From assembly GCF_023223525.1 (NCBI RefSeq), contig NZ_JALPRX010000086.1:1-64000 (forward strand): 64,000 nt of DNA. Reading direction: 5' to 3'. The stretch comes from Roseomonas acroporae. GTDB taxonomy: Bacteria > Pseudomonadota > Alphaproteobacteria > Acetobacterales > Acetobacteraceae. Every line of letters begins with the position of its first letter. Position 1 is the stretch's first letter. The notes beneath the pieces are model-generated. The model made no database searches. It was not told the DNA's origin and saw only the letters and a list, made by a program, of their open reading frames with translations. The position numbers and the translations under genes are program-made. This document shows, one piece after another, positions 29,846 to 38,682 of the stretch.

Positions 29846-30718
29846 CTAGCGCCTGGGGCGGGATTCGCGCGGCTCCGGCCGCGCGACCGATTCCGGCGGC
29901 AGGATGCCGGACAGGCCGTAGTCGAACAGGCGCACCAGATCGAGCCGGTCGAGGCGGGCGAACATCTCCACCTCGGGCGCGCCGGAGCCGGAATAGTGGA
30001 TCACCCCGACCGGCAGCCCGGCCGGAAAGGCGTTGGCCTCGGCGCTGGTCACCACACGCTCGCCCTCGGCCGGGGTGACGCCCTCGGGCCAGTACTGCAC
30101 GCGCGGCCGGGCGCCGTTGGTGCCGACCAGCACGGCGCGCGCCCGGCTGCCCTCCAGCGTCACCGGGATGCGGCTGTTGAGGTCGGTCGCCAGGAGCACG
30201 CGGGCGGAGCGGCTGCCCACTTCCGTCACCCGCCCGACCAGCCCCCGCTCGTCGAGCGCGATCTGCCCCTTGCGCACCCCATGCTCCGGCCCGATGGCCA
30301 GCAGCACGGCGCGGGCATAGGTGCCGCCGCCATCGGCGACGACGCGGGCGGTCTGGAAGCGCGGCGCCGGGTCGGGGATGAAGGCGAGCTGGCGGCGCAT
30401 CATTGCGTTCTCCGCCTCCAGCGCCAGCGCGACCGCCTGCCAGCGGCGGAGCTGCTCGTTCTCGTCGCGCAACCGGGCGTTCTCGGTGCGCATCTCGAGC
30501 AGCGCGCGGGCTTCCGCCACCGTGTCGCGCACCGCCGCCACGGGCCGGGCCAGCACGCCGTAGATCGGCGTCAGCGCGTCGGCGAGCGCCATGCGCACCC
30601 GCTCGGCCAGCATCGTATCGGCCTTGCCGAGCAGCATGGTGCCGAAGGCGGCGGCGATCAGCACGGGCAGCGACAGGCGCGCCAGGGCCTGGCGAAGCGG
30701 GATGCTCAGTCGGATCAC
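29846..30718 (-). CDS. mreC: Rod shape-determining protein MreC
   Basis: The roughly 290-residue bitopic protein has a single membrane helix (LARLSLPVLIAAAFGTMLLG), a coiled coil (residues about 50-95, AEARALLEMRTENARLRDENEQLRRW), and the periplasmic double beta-barrel (ALDERGLVGRVTEVGSRSARVLLATDLNSRIPV). It scaffolds PBP2 and RodA. I prefer GTG at 30718 because family members begin immediately before the RLSIPLRQAL segment and a G-rich ribosome site precedes it; ATG at 30781 would add 21 non-conserved residues. Confidence 0.92.
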   Translation of the reverse strand: MIRLSIPLRQALARLSLPVLIAAAFGTMLLGKADTMLAERVRMALADALTPIYGVLARPVAAVRDTVAEARALLEMRTENARLRDENEQLRRWQAVALALEAENAMMRRQLAFIPDPAPRFQTARVVADGGGTYARAVLLAIGPEHGVRKGQIALDERGLVGRVTEVGSRSARVLLATDLNSRIPVTLEGSRARAVLVGTNGARPRVQYWPEGVTPAEGERVVTSAEANAFPAGLPVGVIHYSGSGAPEVEMFARLDRLDLVRLFDYGLSGILPPESVARPEPRESRPRR

Positions 30719-31074
30719 AGGCCCCCCGTCGGGGCGCGCGGCCCGGTTCGGATCGTCATGCCTCGCGGCGGCCGCCGCCATCCGGGGCGGCCACCACGGC
30801 CGTCCCGCCCATCACAGCCATCCGGACCGCATCCATCCGGGCCACAGCCGTGCCGGCCCGCCGCCTGCCGCAACGCCGGCGCCGCCGGAAGTTCCGGCCC
30901 GACCCTCCCGTGGCCCGGCAACCGGGAGCGCGGCGGAGTGCCGGAGGAGATCCGCGCGGAACGCCTCTGTTTCCAACGGCCTGGGAACCTTTCCTCATAG
31001 CCCGAGGCAGAATCCGGCACGGCACTGGGCAGGTCGCGGCGTGACCGGGCCGGCGAGCGGCCCGGCCGGCATCA
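30719..31074. other. Spacer between mreB and mreC
   Basis: This roughly 350-base stretch inside the mre cluster contains several copies of a CCATCCGG word (about 30778-30840) and, just after the mreB stop, a hairpin with CGGGCCG/CGGCCCG arms near 31044-31062. The hairpin lacks a T-tract; it could attenuate read-through so that mreB is made in excess over mreC and mreD. No gene is seen. Confidence 0.45.
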
Positions 31075-32436
<1,362 letters not shown>

Positions 32437-32679
32437 ATGCGCAGGACTCCCATCACCCTTCTGGCCCTGGCGGCGCTCGGCCTTGCCGGGTGCGGCTATT
32501 CAACGGGCGACCGCGCCGTTTCCGGCGGCCTGATCGGCGCCGGTACCGGGGCCGGCGTCGCGGCGCTGACGGGTGGCAACGCCGGCACCGGCGCCCTGAT
32601 CGGCGGCGGCGTCGGCGCGGTCGGCGGCGCGGTCACCAGCGGACGCGACGTCAACCTCGGCCGCCCCGTCTGGCGCTGA
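32437..32679 (+). CDS. Small glycine-zipper lipoprotein (80 aa)
   Basis: The peptide MRRTPITLLALAALGLAGCGYSTG has a clear lipobox (LAGC), so the mature protein should be lipid-anchored at Cys18. The mature part is a glycine-zipper repeat (GGLIGAGTGAGVAALTGGNAGTGALIGGGVGAVGGAV), as in small outer-membrane-associated lipoproteins of the SlyB/OmpA-linker kind. ATG 32437 is preceded by AGGAAAAACGAGG. Function is not known. Two hairpins downstream (32700-32787) may terminate it. Confidence 0.8.
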   Translation: MRRTPITLLALAALGLAGCGYSTGDRAVSGGLIGAGTGAGVAALTGGNAGTGALIGGGVGAVGGAVTSGRDVNLGRPVWR

Positions 32680-32690
32680 GGCCGGCCAGA

Positions 32691-32733
32691 GCATTTCAAG
32701 CCGGGTGTACTCACCCGGCGACCCGGAAAATGC
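32691..32733 (+). terminator. Candidate terminator hairpin after the lipoprotein gene
   Basis: GCATTT (32691-32696) can pair with AAATGC (32728-32733), enclosing a perfect eight-base-pair stem GCCGGGTG/CACCCGGC (32700-32707/32712-32719) with a TACT loop. It begins 11 bases after the stop codon. There is no T-tract, so termination is an inference from position. Confidence 0.45.
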
Positions 32734-32750
32734 GAAGAACCAAAGGCTGA

Positions 32751-32787
32751 AGCCGTTCCGGCCTGATACAGCCGGGCCGGAACGGCT
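32751..32787 (+). repeat. REP-like palindrome, copy 1
   Basis: A perfect 13-base-pair stem (32751-32763 with 32775-32787) carries the core CCGTTCCGGCC, an 11-base loop beginning TGAT, and GGCCGGAACGG. The copy at 40384-40429 has the same core layout with paired base changes, so the two are members of one palindromic repeat family. Confidence 0.65.
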
Positions 32788-32963
32788 CCAGCGCGGAAAG
32801 GTCGTGCCGGAACGGCCCGCCGGCGGACGGGGATGCCGTGCGGCGTTGATGCACCGCATCGTGCCAAGCAAAACCGTCGCCACCCTCTCCCAACGGCCCC
32901 ACTAACGCGCTCCGCCCGCGGCTCGCCACGGACCGCCCTCCCGGATGAACGCGCCGACGAACG

Positions 32964-32999
32964 CGATGGCCGCATGGAACCCGTTCCATGCGGCCATCG
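32964..32999 (-). terminator. Strong hairpin downstream of the ABC transporter gene
   Basis: A perfect 16-base-pair stem (32964-32979 with 32984-32999) with a CCCG loop lies about 50 bases beyond the stop of the gene at 33048. It is the right place for a terminator of that transcript, but no T-tract follows on the minus strand, so a Rho-linked or mRNA-stabilising role is equally possible. Confidence 0.5.
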
Positions 33000-33047
33000 T
33001 CATGCCTGACCCGATGTTCCCGCTCCGGCCCTCCTCACGGGCCTTCG

Positions 33048-35036
33048 TCAGCCCGAGCGCAGGGCGACGGAGGGTGCCGGACGTCGCAGGAGGCGCCGCA
33101 GCCGGCCGCGCCGCGACGGTACCGACGCGGTCGCCCGCCGCTGCCGGGCGATCAGCCGCGCGCCGCTCGATGCGCGGATCAGGGTCAGGGTCCGGTCGTG
33201 ATAGGCATCCAGCCCCGGCCGGTGCCCGATCGAGATCAGGCTGCTCCCGGCCAGTTCCCCGCGGAAGAGGCTCAGCATGGCGTGCTGGTTCTCCTCGTCG
33301 AGCGCCGCCGTCGCCTCGTCCATGAACACCCAGCGCGGCCGGTGCAGCAGCAGCCGGGCGAAGGCGATGCGCTGCTGCTCGCCGAGCGAGAGGATGCGGT
33401 CCCAGCGCTCCGTCTCCTCCAGCCGGGCGGCGAGATGGGCGAGGCCGCAGCGCTCCAGCGCCGCCGCCACCGCCGCCGCCGGGAAGTGGCGCGCCGGCGC
33501 CGGATAGGCCACCGCGGCATGCAGCGTGCCGAGCGGCAGGTAGGGCCGCTGCGGCATGAACATCATCTCGCGGCGCGGCGGGATCCGGATGCGGCCCGAT
33601 CCCCATGGCCAGACGCCGGCGATGGCCCGGAACAGGGTGGACTTGCCGGTACCGCTCTCGCCCACGATCAGCACCTTCTCGCCCGCCGCGATCTCGGCGT
33701 CGGCGCTGTCGATCAGCACGTCGCCGTCGGCGTGCTCGATGCGCAGCGCGTCGAAGGCCACCACCTCGCGCCCGTCCGGCAGCGCCCCCTCCTCCACCGC
33801 GATCACCGCCTCCTTCTCCATTGCCTCGGCCGCTTCCAGCGTGTCCTCCAGCGCCATCACGCGCTCCAGGTGGCTGCGCCAGTCGGCGAGACGCGGGAAG
33901 TTGTCGACGAACCAGTTGAGGCTGCCCGTCACCTGCCCGAAGGCCGAGGAGATCTGCATCAGCACGCCGAGCGTGATGGCGCCGGCGAAGTAGCGCGGGC
34001 TCGCTACCAGGATCGGGAACACGCCGGCGACCATGCCGTAGGCGGAGGTCAGCCACATCAGCCGCCGCTCCGAGCGCATCAGATCGCGCATCACCGAGAC
34101 GACGTTGTCGAAGGCGGCGCGCAGGCCGCGCGCCTCGTCCGGCTCGCCGCGGATCAGCGCCACGCTCTCGCTGCTCTCGCGCAGACGCACCAGCGCGAAG
34201 CGGTGGTCGCTCTCGGCCGCGTTGCGGCGGATGTTGATCGAGACCATCGGCCGCCCGATCAGCCAGGTCAGCCCCGATCCCGCCAGCGCGTAGAGCAGCG
34301 CCGCGAACACCATGTAGCCGGGGATGTCGAACCCGTCCGCGCCGAACGCCCCACCCAGAGCCACGTGCAGGGGCCCGGACAGCGTCCACAGGATGCCGAC
34401 GAAGGAGGCGAGCGTGATGAGCGACTGGATCAGTCCCACCACCAGGTCCACCGCCATCGCCGTCGCCCAGCGCGTGTTCTCGGAGATGCGCTGGTCCGGG
34501 TTGTCGGCGGTGTCCGGCAGGAAGTTGAGCTGGTAGTGGCGGCCGCGCCGCAGCCAGCGCTCCTGCAGGTCGTTCACCAGCCAGCGCCGCCAGCGCAGTT
34601 GCAGCGTCTGCTTGGCCCAGAGGTGGAACACCGCCGTCGTCATGCTGGCGAAGGAAAGGAACAGGAACAGCCACATCTGGCCCAGGAAGCCGGCGCGGTC
34701 CCGGCTCTCGAGGGCGTTGAAGAAGTCCCGGTTCCAGAGGTTGAACCAGACCTGCACGCCGATCTGCAGGACGGTGAGCAGCAGCACCAGCCCGGCGAGG
34801 CCGCGGGCCGACCAGCGTTCCTCCGAATTGAAGTAGCCGCCGGCGAGTCGCAGCGTGCGCCGCACGAGGCCTTCGCGCCGACGGGGCGCGGTGCCGTCCA
34901 GGGGCATCATCGCGTCTCCGCCGGCCGTCCGGGCCGGGGATGGGTCCGCCCGTCCGCGACCCGGGCCGTCATCGTCCGCTCCGTCCGGGGACGCGCCGTC
35001 GGGTAGGCCGGCAGGCGGACGGTCGGGCTCGGCCAT
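33048..35036 (-). CDS. ABC transporter, fused permease/ATPase (SbmA/BacA-YddA-like)
   Basis: The 662-residue half-transporter has a disordered, acidic N-terminal about 60 residues, then the ABC_membrane_2-type domain (GYFNSEERWSARGLAGLVLLLTVLQIGVQVWFNLWNRDFFNALE; several helices to about residue 360). A C-terminal ATPase domain carries Walker A GESGTGKST, signature region LSLGEQQRIAFARLLL and Walker B WVFMDEATAALDE. The NQR-like coupling loop (LNFLPDTADNPDQRISEN) is typical of this family, whose members take up peptides or cobalamin or move long-chain acyl groups. The substrate is not predictable. Start ATG 35036 is eight bases after the upstream gene's stop. Confidence 0.88.
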   Translation of the reverse strand: MAEPDRPPAGLPDGASPDGADDDGPGRGRADPSPARTAGGDAMMPLDGTAPRRREGLVRRTLRLAGGYFNSEERWSARGLAGLVLLLTVLQIGVQVWFNLWNRDFFNALESRDRAGFLGQMWLFLFLSFASMTTAVFHLWAKQTLQLRWRRWLVNDLQERWLRRGRHYQLNFLPDTADNPDQRISENTRWATAMAVDLVVGLIQSLITLASFVGILWTLSGPLHVALGGAFGADGFDIPGYMVFAALLYALAGSGLTWLIGRPMVSINIRRNAAESDHRFALVRLRESSESVALIRGEPDEARGLRAAFDNVVSVMRDLMRSERRLMWLTSAYGMVAGVFPILVASPRYFAGAITLGVLMQISSAFGQVTGSLNWFVDNFPRLADWRSHLERVMALEDTLEAAEAMEKEAVIAVEEGALPDGREVVAFDALRIEHADGDVLIDSADAEIAAGEKVLIVGESGTGKSTLFRAIAGVWPWGSGRIRIPPRREMMFMPQRPYLPLGTLHAAVAYPAPARHFPAAAVAAALERCGLAHLAARLEETERWDRILSLGEQQRIAFARLLLHRPRWVFMDEATAALDEENQHAMLSLFRGELAGSSLISIGHRPGLDAYHDRTLTLIRASSGARLIARQRRATASVPSRRGRLRRLLRRPAPSVALRSG

Positions 35037-35043
35037 GGTGCAC

Positions 35044-35739
35044 TCAAGGGGTGGCCGACGCGGTCGGGCGCAGCGACCCGGGTTCGGCGCCGATGCGCCG
35101 TGCCAGCACGGCGCGGCCCTCCTGGCCGGCATAGCCCGGCCCTTCGGCGGCGAGGGTGGCGCCGGGCGTGAGCAGGTCCCGGAACCGTTCCGCCGCGCCG
35201 GCCGGCAGCAGCACCGACGTTCCGTCCTCCAGGATCGCGCCCGTCACCTCGCCCTGCGGCGTGTAGTAGGGCGCCTTCACCCGGCCTTCGACGCTCAGTT
35301 CCCGCATCGGGGCCGCATCGGGCCGTTCCGGGACGCGCCTGTACAGCCGCTCCACCAGCACGGGCGGCGAATCGGCACCCGCGGAGAAGGCCAGGATGGT
35401 GATCACCGGGGCGTTGCGGATGCGGATCCCCCAGACCGTCAGCGGCCGCCCCTCCGCGGCGACGCGTCGGACCGCGGCGCCGATATCGGGCGGGAAGACC
35501 ACCTGCGGCCCCTCCCGGAACAGCAGCCCGTCCGTTCCGCCGCGCGGATCGACCAGGAACCGCTCCACCGTGCCGGTGAAGGAGGGCAGTTGCGTGGGAT
35601 CGAACCAGAGCCCGCCGGCGGGGCGATCCGCCTGGCGGCTGGCCGTCGGCTCCGCCGCCACCGACGGAGCGCGGGCGACCGGAAGGACGAGCGCCGCCAT
35701 GAGCACGGCTGGCCCGACCGACCCGGCCGCCCGCGCCAT
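35044..35739 (-). CDS. Exported protein of unknown function with duplicated domain
   Basis: The 231-residue protein has a signal peptide (VGPAVLMAALVLPVARAPSVAA). The mature part seems to contain two related beta-rich units: FTGTVERFLVDPRGGTDGLLFREGPQVVFPPDIGAAV and VEGRVKAPYYTPQGEVTGAILEDGTSVLLPAGAAERF, both reading G-x-V-x6-P-x-G ... G-x-x-L/x-D/E-G-x-x-V-x-x-P. This resembles tandem OB-like folds. ATG 35739 is chosen over GTG 35748, which would overlap the upstream gene. It sits tightly between the DUF1328 gene and the ABC transporter gene, so the three may form one operon. Confidence 0.7.
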   Translation of the reverse strand: MARAAGSVGPAVLMAALVLPVARAPSVAAEPTASRQADRPAGGLWFDPTQLPSFTGTVERFLVDPRGGTDGLLFREGPQVVFPPDIGAAVRRVAAEGRPLTVWGIRIRNAPVITILAFSAGADSPPVLVERLYRRVPERPDAAPMRELSVEGRVKAPYYTPQGEVTGAILEDGTSVLLPAGAAERFRDLLTPGATLAAEGPGYAGQEGRAVLARRIGAEPGSLRPTASATP

Positions 35740-35740
35740 C

Positions 35741-35905
35741 TCAGGCACCCCGGAAGACGCCGAACACCAGCGAGATCAGGAAGAGCACGAGGAAGATGGT
35801 GAAGAGGATCTTGGCGATGCCGGCGGAGGCCGAGGCGATGCCGCCGAAGCCGAACAGGCCGGCGACCAGCGCGATCACGAGGAAGATGAGAGTCCAGTAA
35901 AGCAT
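35741..35905 (-). CDS. DUF1328 small membrane protein
   Basis: The 54-residue protein [47 protein letters not shown] is a textbook DUF1328 (UPF0391) sequence with two membrane helices around a GFGGIAxxxxGIAKIL hairpin. The frame extends upstream to 35935, but the conserved start is ATG 35905. Members are often stress-induced in Alphaproteobacteria; this fits the EcfG-like promoter 33 bases upstream and the nearby phyR gene. Molecular function is unknown. Confidence 0.92.
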   Translation of the reverse strand: MLYWTLIFLVIALVAGLFGFGGIASASAGIAKILFTIFLVLFLISLVFGVFRGA

Positions 35906-35938
35906 GGCCCGTCTCCGAATGTCCCAGTCGGCCATTCG

Positions 35939-35963
35939 AACGCGGAGCCGTGAGTGCGGTTTC
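35939..35963 (-). promoter_or_regulatory. Candidate EcfG-type promoter of the DUF1328 gene
   Basis: On the minus strand GAAAC (35963-35959), 16 bases, CGTT (35942-35939). Only one base differs from GGAAC-N16-CGTT. The start codon at 35905 is 33 bases downstream of the -10 element. Confidence 0.5.
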
Positions 35964-36084
35964 GGAGCGGAACGAAGGCTGCGTTGCCATCATGCCGACG
36001 TGACGATCCCGCCGGACGACGTCGTGACGGCTCTGGCGGGTTCACGGCGTCCGGACGGGCATGACGCTTCGGCGGCCGCGGCGA

Positions 36085-36849
36085 TCAGGCCGCGGGCGGG
36101 GCCATCGGCACGCCGCGCGTGACCGCCTGGTAGGTGGCGATGGCGAGGGTGATCGGCTCGAAGGGCTTGGTGATGACGAAGGCGGGCTCCACCGTCTCGC
36201 CCGTCAGCAGCCTCTCCGGGTAGGCGGTGACGAAGATCACCGGCGCCTCGTGCCGCCGCAGGATGCGCGCCACCGCGCTGGTGCCGTCGCCGCCGGCGCC
36301 GAGGTTGATATCGGCCAGCACCAGGCTCGGCTTCTCCGCCTCGGCCAGCGCGACCGCCTCCTCCTCCGAGGCGGCGATGCCGACTACCTCGTGGCCGCAG
36401 CCTTCCACCAGCCCCTGGATGTCCATGGCGATGATCGGCTCGTCCTCGATGATGAGGACACGCGCGGAGGCGTTGTCCCGCAGCCGCCCGCGGGCCGCGC
36501 CCAGCCGGTCGGCCGCTGCCGCCGGCTCCAGCCCGACGGCCGCCGCCGCCGCGTCCAGCGACAGGTCCTCCAACGCGGTGAGCAGCAGCAGCATGCGCTC
36601 GGTGAGGCCCATCGCGGCGTCGGGCACCCCCGCCTCGGAAGCGAGCCGGGCCCGCTCGCCGATCGCCTTGTAGAGAGCCAGCCGCGCCTGCGCGTCCACC
36701 GCGAGATCTTCCCGCGCGCCGCCCTCCAGCAGGCCACGCAGCGCCTCGGCCACCACCGCGTCGCCGCGCTTCTGGCTGCCGCTGAGCGCACGCGCGTAGC
36801 GACGGGCGTAGGGGAGCGCCCGGATCAGCGCCTCGCGCTCGCCGCTCAT
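36085..36849 (-). CDS. phyR: General stress response anti-anti-sigma regulator PhyR
   Basis: PhyR, when phosphorylated, sequesters NepR and frees the general stress sigma factor. The 254-residue protein has an N-terminal sigma-like output domain (about residues 10-120, ending AAAAVGLEPAAAADRLGAARGRLRD) and a C-terminal receiver domain (VLIIEDEPIIAMDIQGLVEG). The phospho-acceptor is D180 in LADINLG, and the PVIFVTAYPERLLTG ... VITKPF segment is the PhyR-type receiver end. Start ATG 36849; the frame beyond it is not homologous. It is divergent from the two ECF sigma genes. Confidence 0.95.
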   Translation of the reverse strand: MSGEREALIRALPYARRYARALSGSQKRGDAVVAEALRGLLEGGAREDLAVDAQARLALYKAIGERARLASEAGVPDAAMGLTERMLLLLTALEDLSLDAAAAAVGLEPAAAADRLGAARGRLRDNASARVLIIEDEPIIAMDIQGLVEGCGHEVVGIAASEEEAVALAEAEKPSLVLADINLGAGGDGTSAVARILRRHEAPVIFVTAYPERLLTGETVEPAFVITKPFEPITLAIATYQAVTRGVPMAPPAA

Positions 36850-36875
36850 CGCCACGTCGCCCGCGGCCGGCGGAA

Positions 36876-36900
36876 AACCCCGTGCATGCCTTGACGTTCC
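36876..36900 (-). promoter_or_regulatory. Candidate EcfG-type promoter of phyR (autoregulation)
   Basis: On the minus strand a perfect GGAAC (36900-36896) is followed after 16 bases by GGTT (36879-36876); the -10 consensus is CGTT. The phyR start codon lies about 26 bases downstream. phyR is usually controlled by EcfG, giving positive feedback. Confidence 0.6.
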
Positions 36901-37008
36901 GATCCTGTACTCGAGATCACGCTTTGCCTCGGCTTCGCGCTCGTGATCGCGCCGGATGCGCGCCCCGCCTTGACGTGGCGTGGCAGCCGGTGCGTGGTCC
37001 GCATTGAT

Positions 37009-37548
37009 ATGGATACCCTGACAGCCGAACAAGCCGCGGCCCCCGATTTTCGCCGCGCCCTCGCGGAGTTGTTGCCGGAATTGCGCGCCTTCGCGCGGTT
37101 CCTGGCAGGCGGCCGCGCCGAGGCGGACGATCTGGTGCAGGATGCCCTGCTGCGCGGCCTGGCGTCGCAGGCGCAGTTCGTGCCCGGAACCAGCCTTCGC
37201 GCCTGGACCTTCACCATCCTGCGGAACACCTACTACGAGCAGCACCGTCGGCGCCGGCGCGAGACGGCCCGGATCCAGCAGGGCGCCCCGGTCGAGGAAG
37301 CGGCCGAGGGCGCCGCGCTGACGCAGCAGGAGGCGCACGCCGACCTGCGCGACCTCGGCCGCGCGCTGCGCACCCTGTCGCCGACCTTGCGTGAGGCGCT
37401 GGTCCTGGTCGGCGCGCAGGGGCTTTCCTACGAGGAGGCGGCGACGGTTTGCCAGGTTCCCGCCGGCACGATGAAGGCCCGCGTCTCCCGCGCGAGGGCG
37501 GCGCTCGCCGCCACTCTCGATCCCGTGAAGGGAAAAGCGTCGCGGTAA
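37009..37548 (+). CDS. ECF sigma factor, EcfG-like (first of two)
   Basis: The 179-residue sigma-70-family protein has region 2 (LLPELRAFARFLAGGRAEADDLVQDALLRGL, then FVPGTSLRAWTFTILRNTYYEQHRRRRRE) and region 4 (LSPTLREALVLVGAQGLSYEEAATVCQVPAGTMKARVSRARAAL). The FVPGT-x-LRAWTFTILRN stretch is characteristic of EcfG. It is the closer match of the two tandem sigma genes to the general stress sigma, and it lies divergently to phyR where ecfG is often found. ATG 37009 is used; the frame extends upstream to 36943 without homology. Confidence 0.9.
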   Translation: MDTLTAEQAAAPDFRRALAELLPELRAFARFLAGGRAEADDLVQDALLRGLASQAQFVPGTSLRAWTFTILRNTYYEQHRRRRRETARIQQGAPVEEAAEGAALTQQEAHADLRDLGRALRTLSPTLREALVLVGAQGLSYEEAATVCQVPAGTMKARVSRARAALAATLDPVKGKASR

Positions 37549-37618
37549 CGCATTCGCGACGCAACGGCCCCGGGGGCGGCGTCATTGATCGGGCAGGAAA
37601 GCGGAAGAAGGCCTCCCG

Positions 37619-38173
37619 ATGAAGAACGACTTCCACGACCAGATGATCGCCCTGCTGCCGAAGCTGCGGGTTCAGGCCCTGGCGCTGACCCGCAACCGGG
37701 CCGCCGCCGAGGATCTGGTGCAGGATGCCGTCGCCAACGCGCTCGCCGCGCAGAACAGCTTCACGCCGGGTACGAATTTCGCCGCCTGGATGCATCGCAT
37801 CCTGCGCAACCGCTTCATCAGCACGCTGCGCAAGCAGCGCGAGACCACCGACATCGAGGATCTGCCGATGTCCGCCTTCGCGGTGAGCGGCGCGCACGAG
37901 GACCGCATGGTCCTCAAGGAGCTCGGCGCCGCCGTGAACCGCCTGCCGTCCGATCAGCGCGAGGCGCTGTTCATGGTGGTGCTGCAGGGGCTCTCCTACG
38001 AGGAGGTCGCGGCGGCCACGGGCTGCGCCGTCGGCACCGCCAAGAGCCGGGTCTTTCGCGCCCGCCGGCAGTTGCAGGCCTGGCTGATGGGCGAGGACGC
38101 ACCGGAGCGCGTCGCGACGACGGAGCACGCCACGCGCCGACTGCCGCTTGGCGAACGCCACGCCGAATTTTAA
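37619..38173 (+). CDS. ECF sigma factor, EcfG-like paralogue (second of two)
   Basis: The 184-residue protein has region 2 (LLPKLRVQALALTRNRAAAEDLVQDAVANALAAQNSFTPGTNFAAWMHRILRNRFISTLRK) and region 4 (LPSDQREALFMVVLQGLSYEEVAAATGCAVGTAKSRVFRARRQL). It shares the (F/T)xPGTNxxAW...ILRN pattern with the preceding gene but differs in the linker and in a 25-residue basic C-terminal tail. It lies 70 bases after the first sigma gene and 72 bases before nepR, so it is the sigma gene nearest the anti-sigma gene. The paralogues may compete for NepR. Confidence 0.9.
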   Translation: MKNDFHDQMIALLPKLRVQALALTRNRAAAEDLVQDAVANALAAQNSFTPGTNFAAWMHRILRNRFISTLRKQRETTDIEDLPMSAFAVSGAHEDRMVLKELGAAVNRLPSDQREALFMVVLQGLSYEEVAAATGCAVGTAKSRVFRARRQLQAWLMGEDAPERVATTEHATRRLPLGERHAEF

Positions 38174-38245
38174 CCTTCGTGCCGGATGGTGGCGGGCGGC
38201 GTCCTTTCGGTCGACACGGCCGCCCGCCTTGGATCGGCCAAGGCG

Positions 38246-38464
38246 ATGAATGACACTGACCCCAAGGCGAGAGGCAAGGGCGGGCGTCGCAAGACGCCCC
38301 CGCAGGACGTTGAGCCGCCCGAGGAGACCGAGGGTGTCGACGCGGCCTTCGATATCTGGCTGCGCAAGGGCCTGCATCAACTCTATGATGACGTGGCGGC
38401 GGAACCGGTGCCGGACGAGTTGCTGCGGCTGATCGAGGAAGACCGGAATCGGCGCAAGAGCTAG
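38246..38464 (+). CDS. nepR: NepR-family anti-sigma factor
   Basis: NepR binds and inhibits EcfG until phospho-PhyR takes it away. The 72-residue protein has the diagnostic two-helix core FDIWLRKGLHQLYDDVAAEPVPDELLRLIEE, preceded by a disordered basic/proline-rich N-terminus. ATG 38246 is favoured; a start at 38186 would add 20 residues. In many relatives nepR precedes ecfG in one operon; here it follows two sigma genes and precedes the sensor kinase, which keeps the whole module together. Confidence 0.9.
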   Translation: MNDTDPKARGKGGRRKTPPQDVEPPEETEGVDAAFDIWLRKGLHQLYDDVAAEPVPDELLRLIEEDRNRRKS

Positions 38465-38661
38465 GCCGGCCCCGACGGCGGACCGGACTGCAGGATGATC
38501 CCTGCCGCTCTTTCCCGCAGTGGGAGGAAGGCCGGCTTCCTGCTTCGGGCCGGCATCGGCTTGCCGCGCCCTGTCATCATGGTTGCGGCGAGAACGTGTT
38601 GCCTGATCGAATCCACATAGTCGGACGGTGTCGCCTGCCCGTCCAGTTGCCTCGCTGAAGC

Positions 38662-38682
38662 GGAAAGGAAGGTAGCCTTTCC
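38662..38682 (+). promoter_or_regulatory. Hairpin overlapping the kinase ribosome-binding site
   Basis: GGAAAGG (38662-38668) and CCTTTCC (38676-38682) are perfect complements with the seven-base loop AAGGTAG, ending exactly at the ATG of the sensor kinase. The purine-rich Shine-Dalgarno (AAAGGAAGG) is inside the structure. It could limit kinase translation or simply present the site in a loop; this is inference. Confidence 0.4.

Noticed and set aside
32964-32999. Strong hairpin considered as a third copy of the REP-like family
   Set aside because: It lacks the CCGTTCC-S-GCC core and the TGAT loop of the other two, so it is listed only as a probable terminator.
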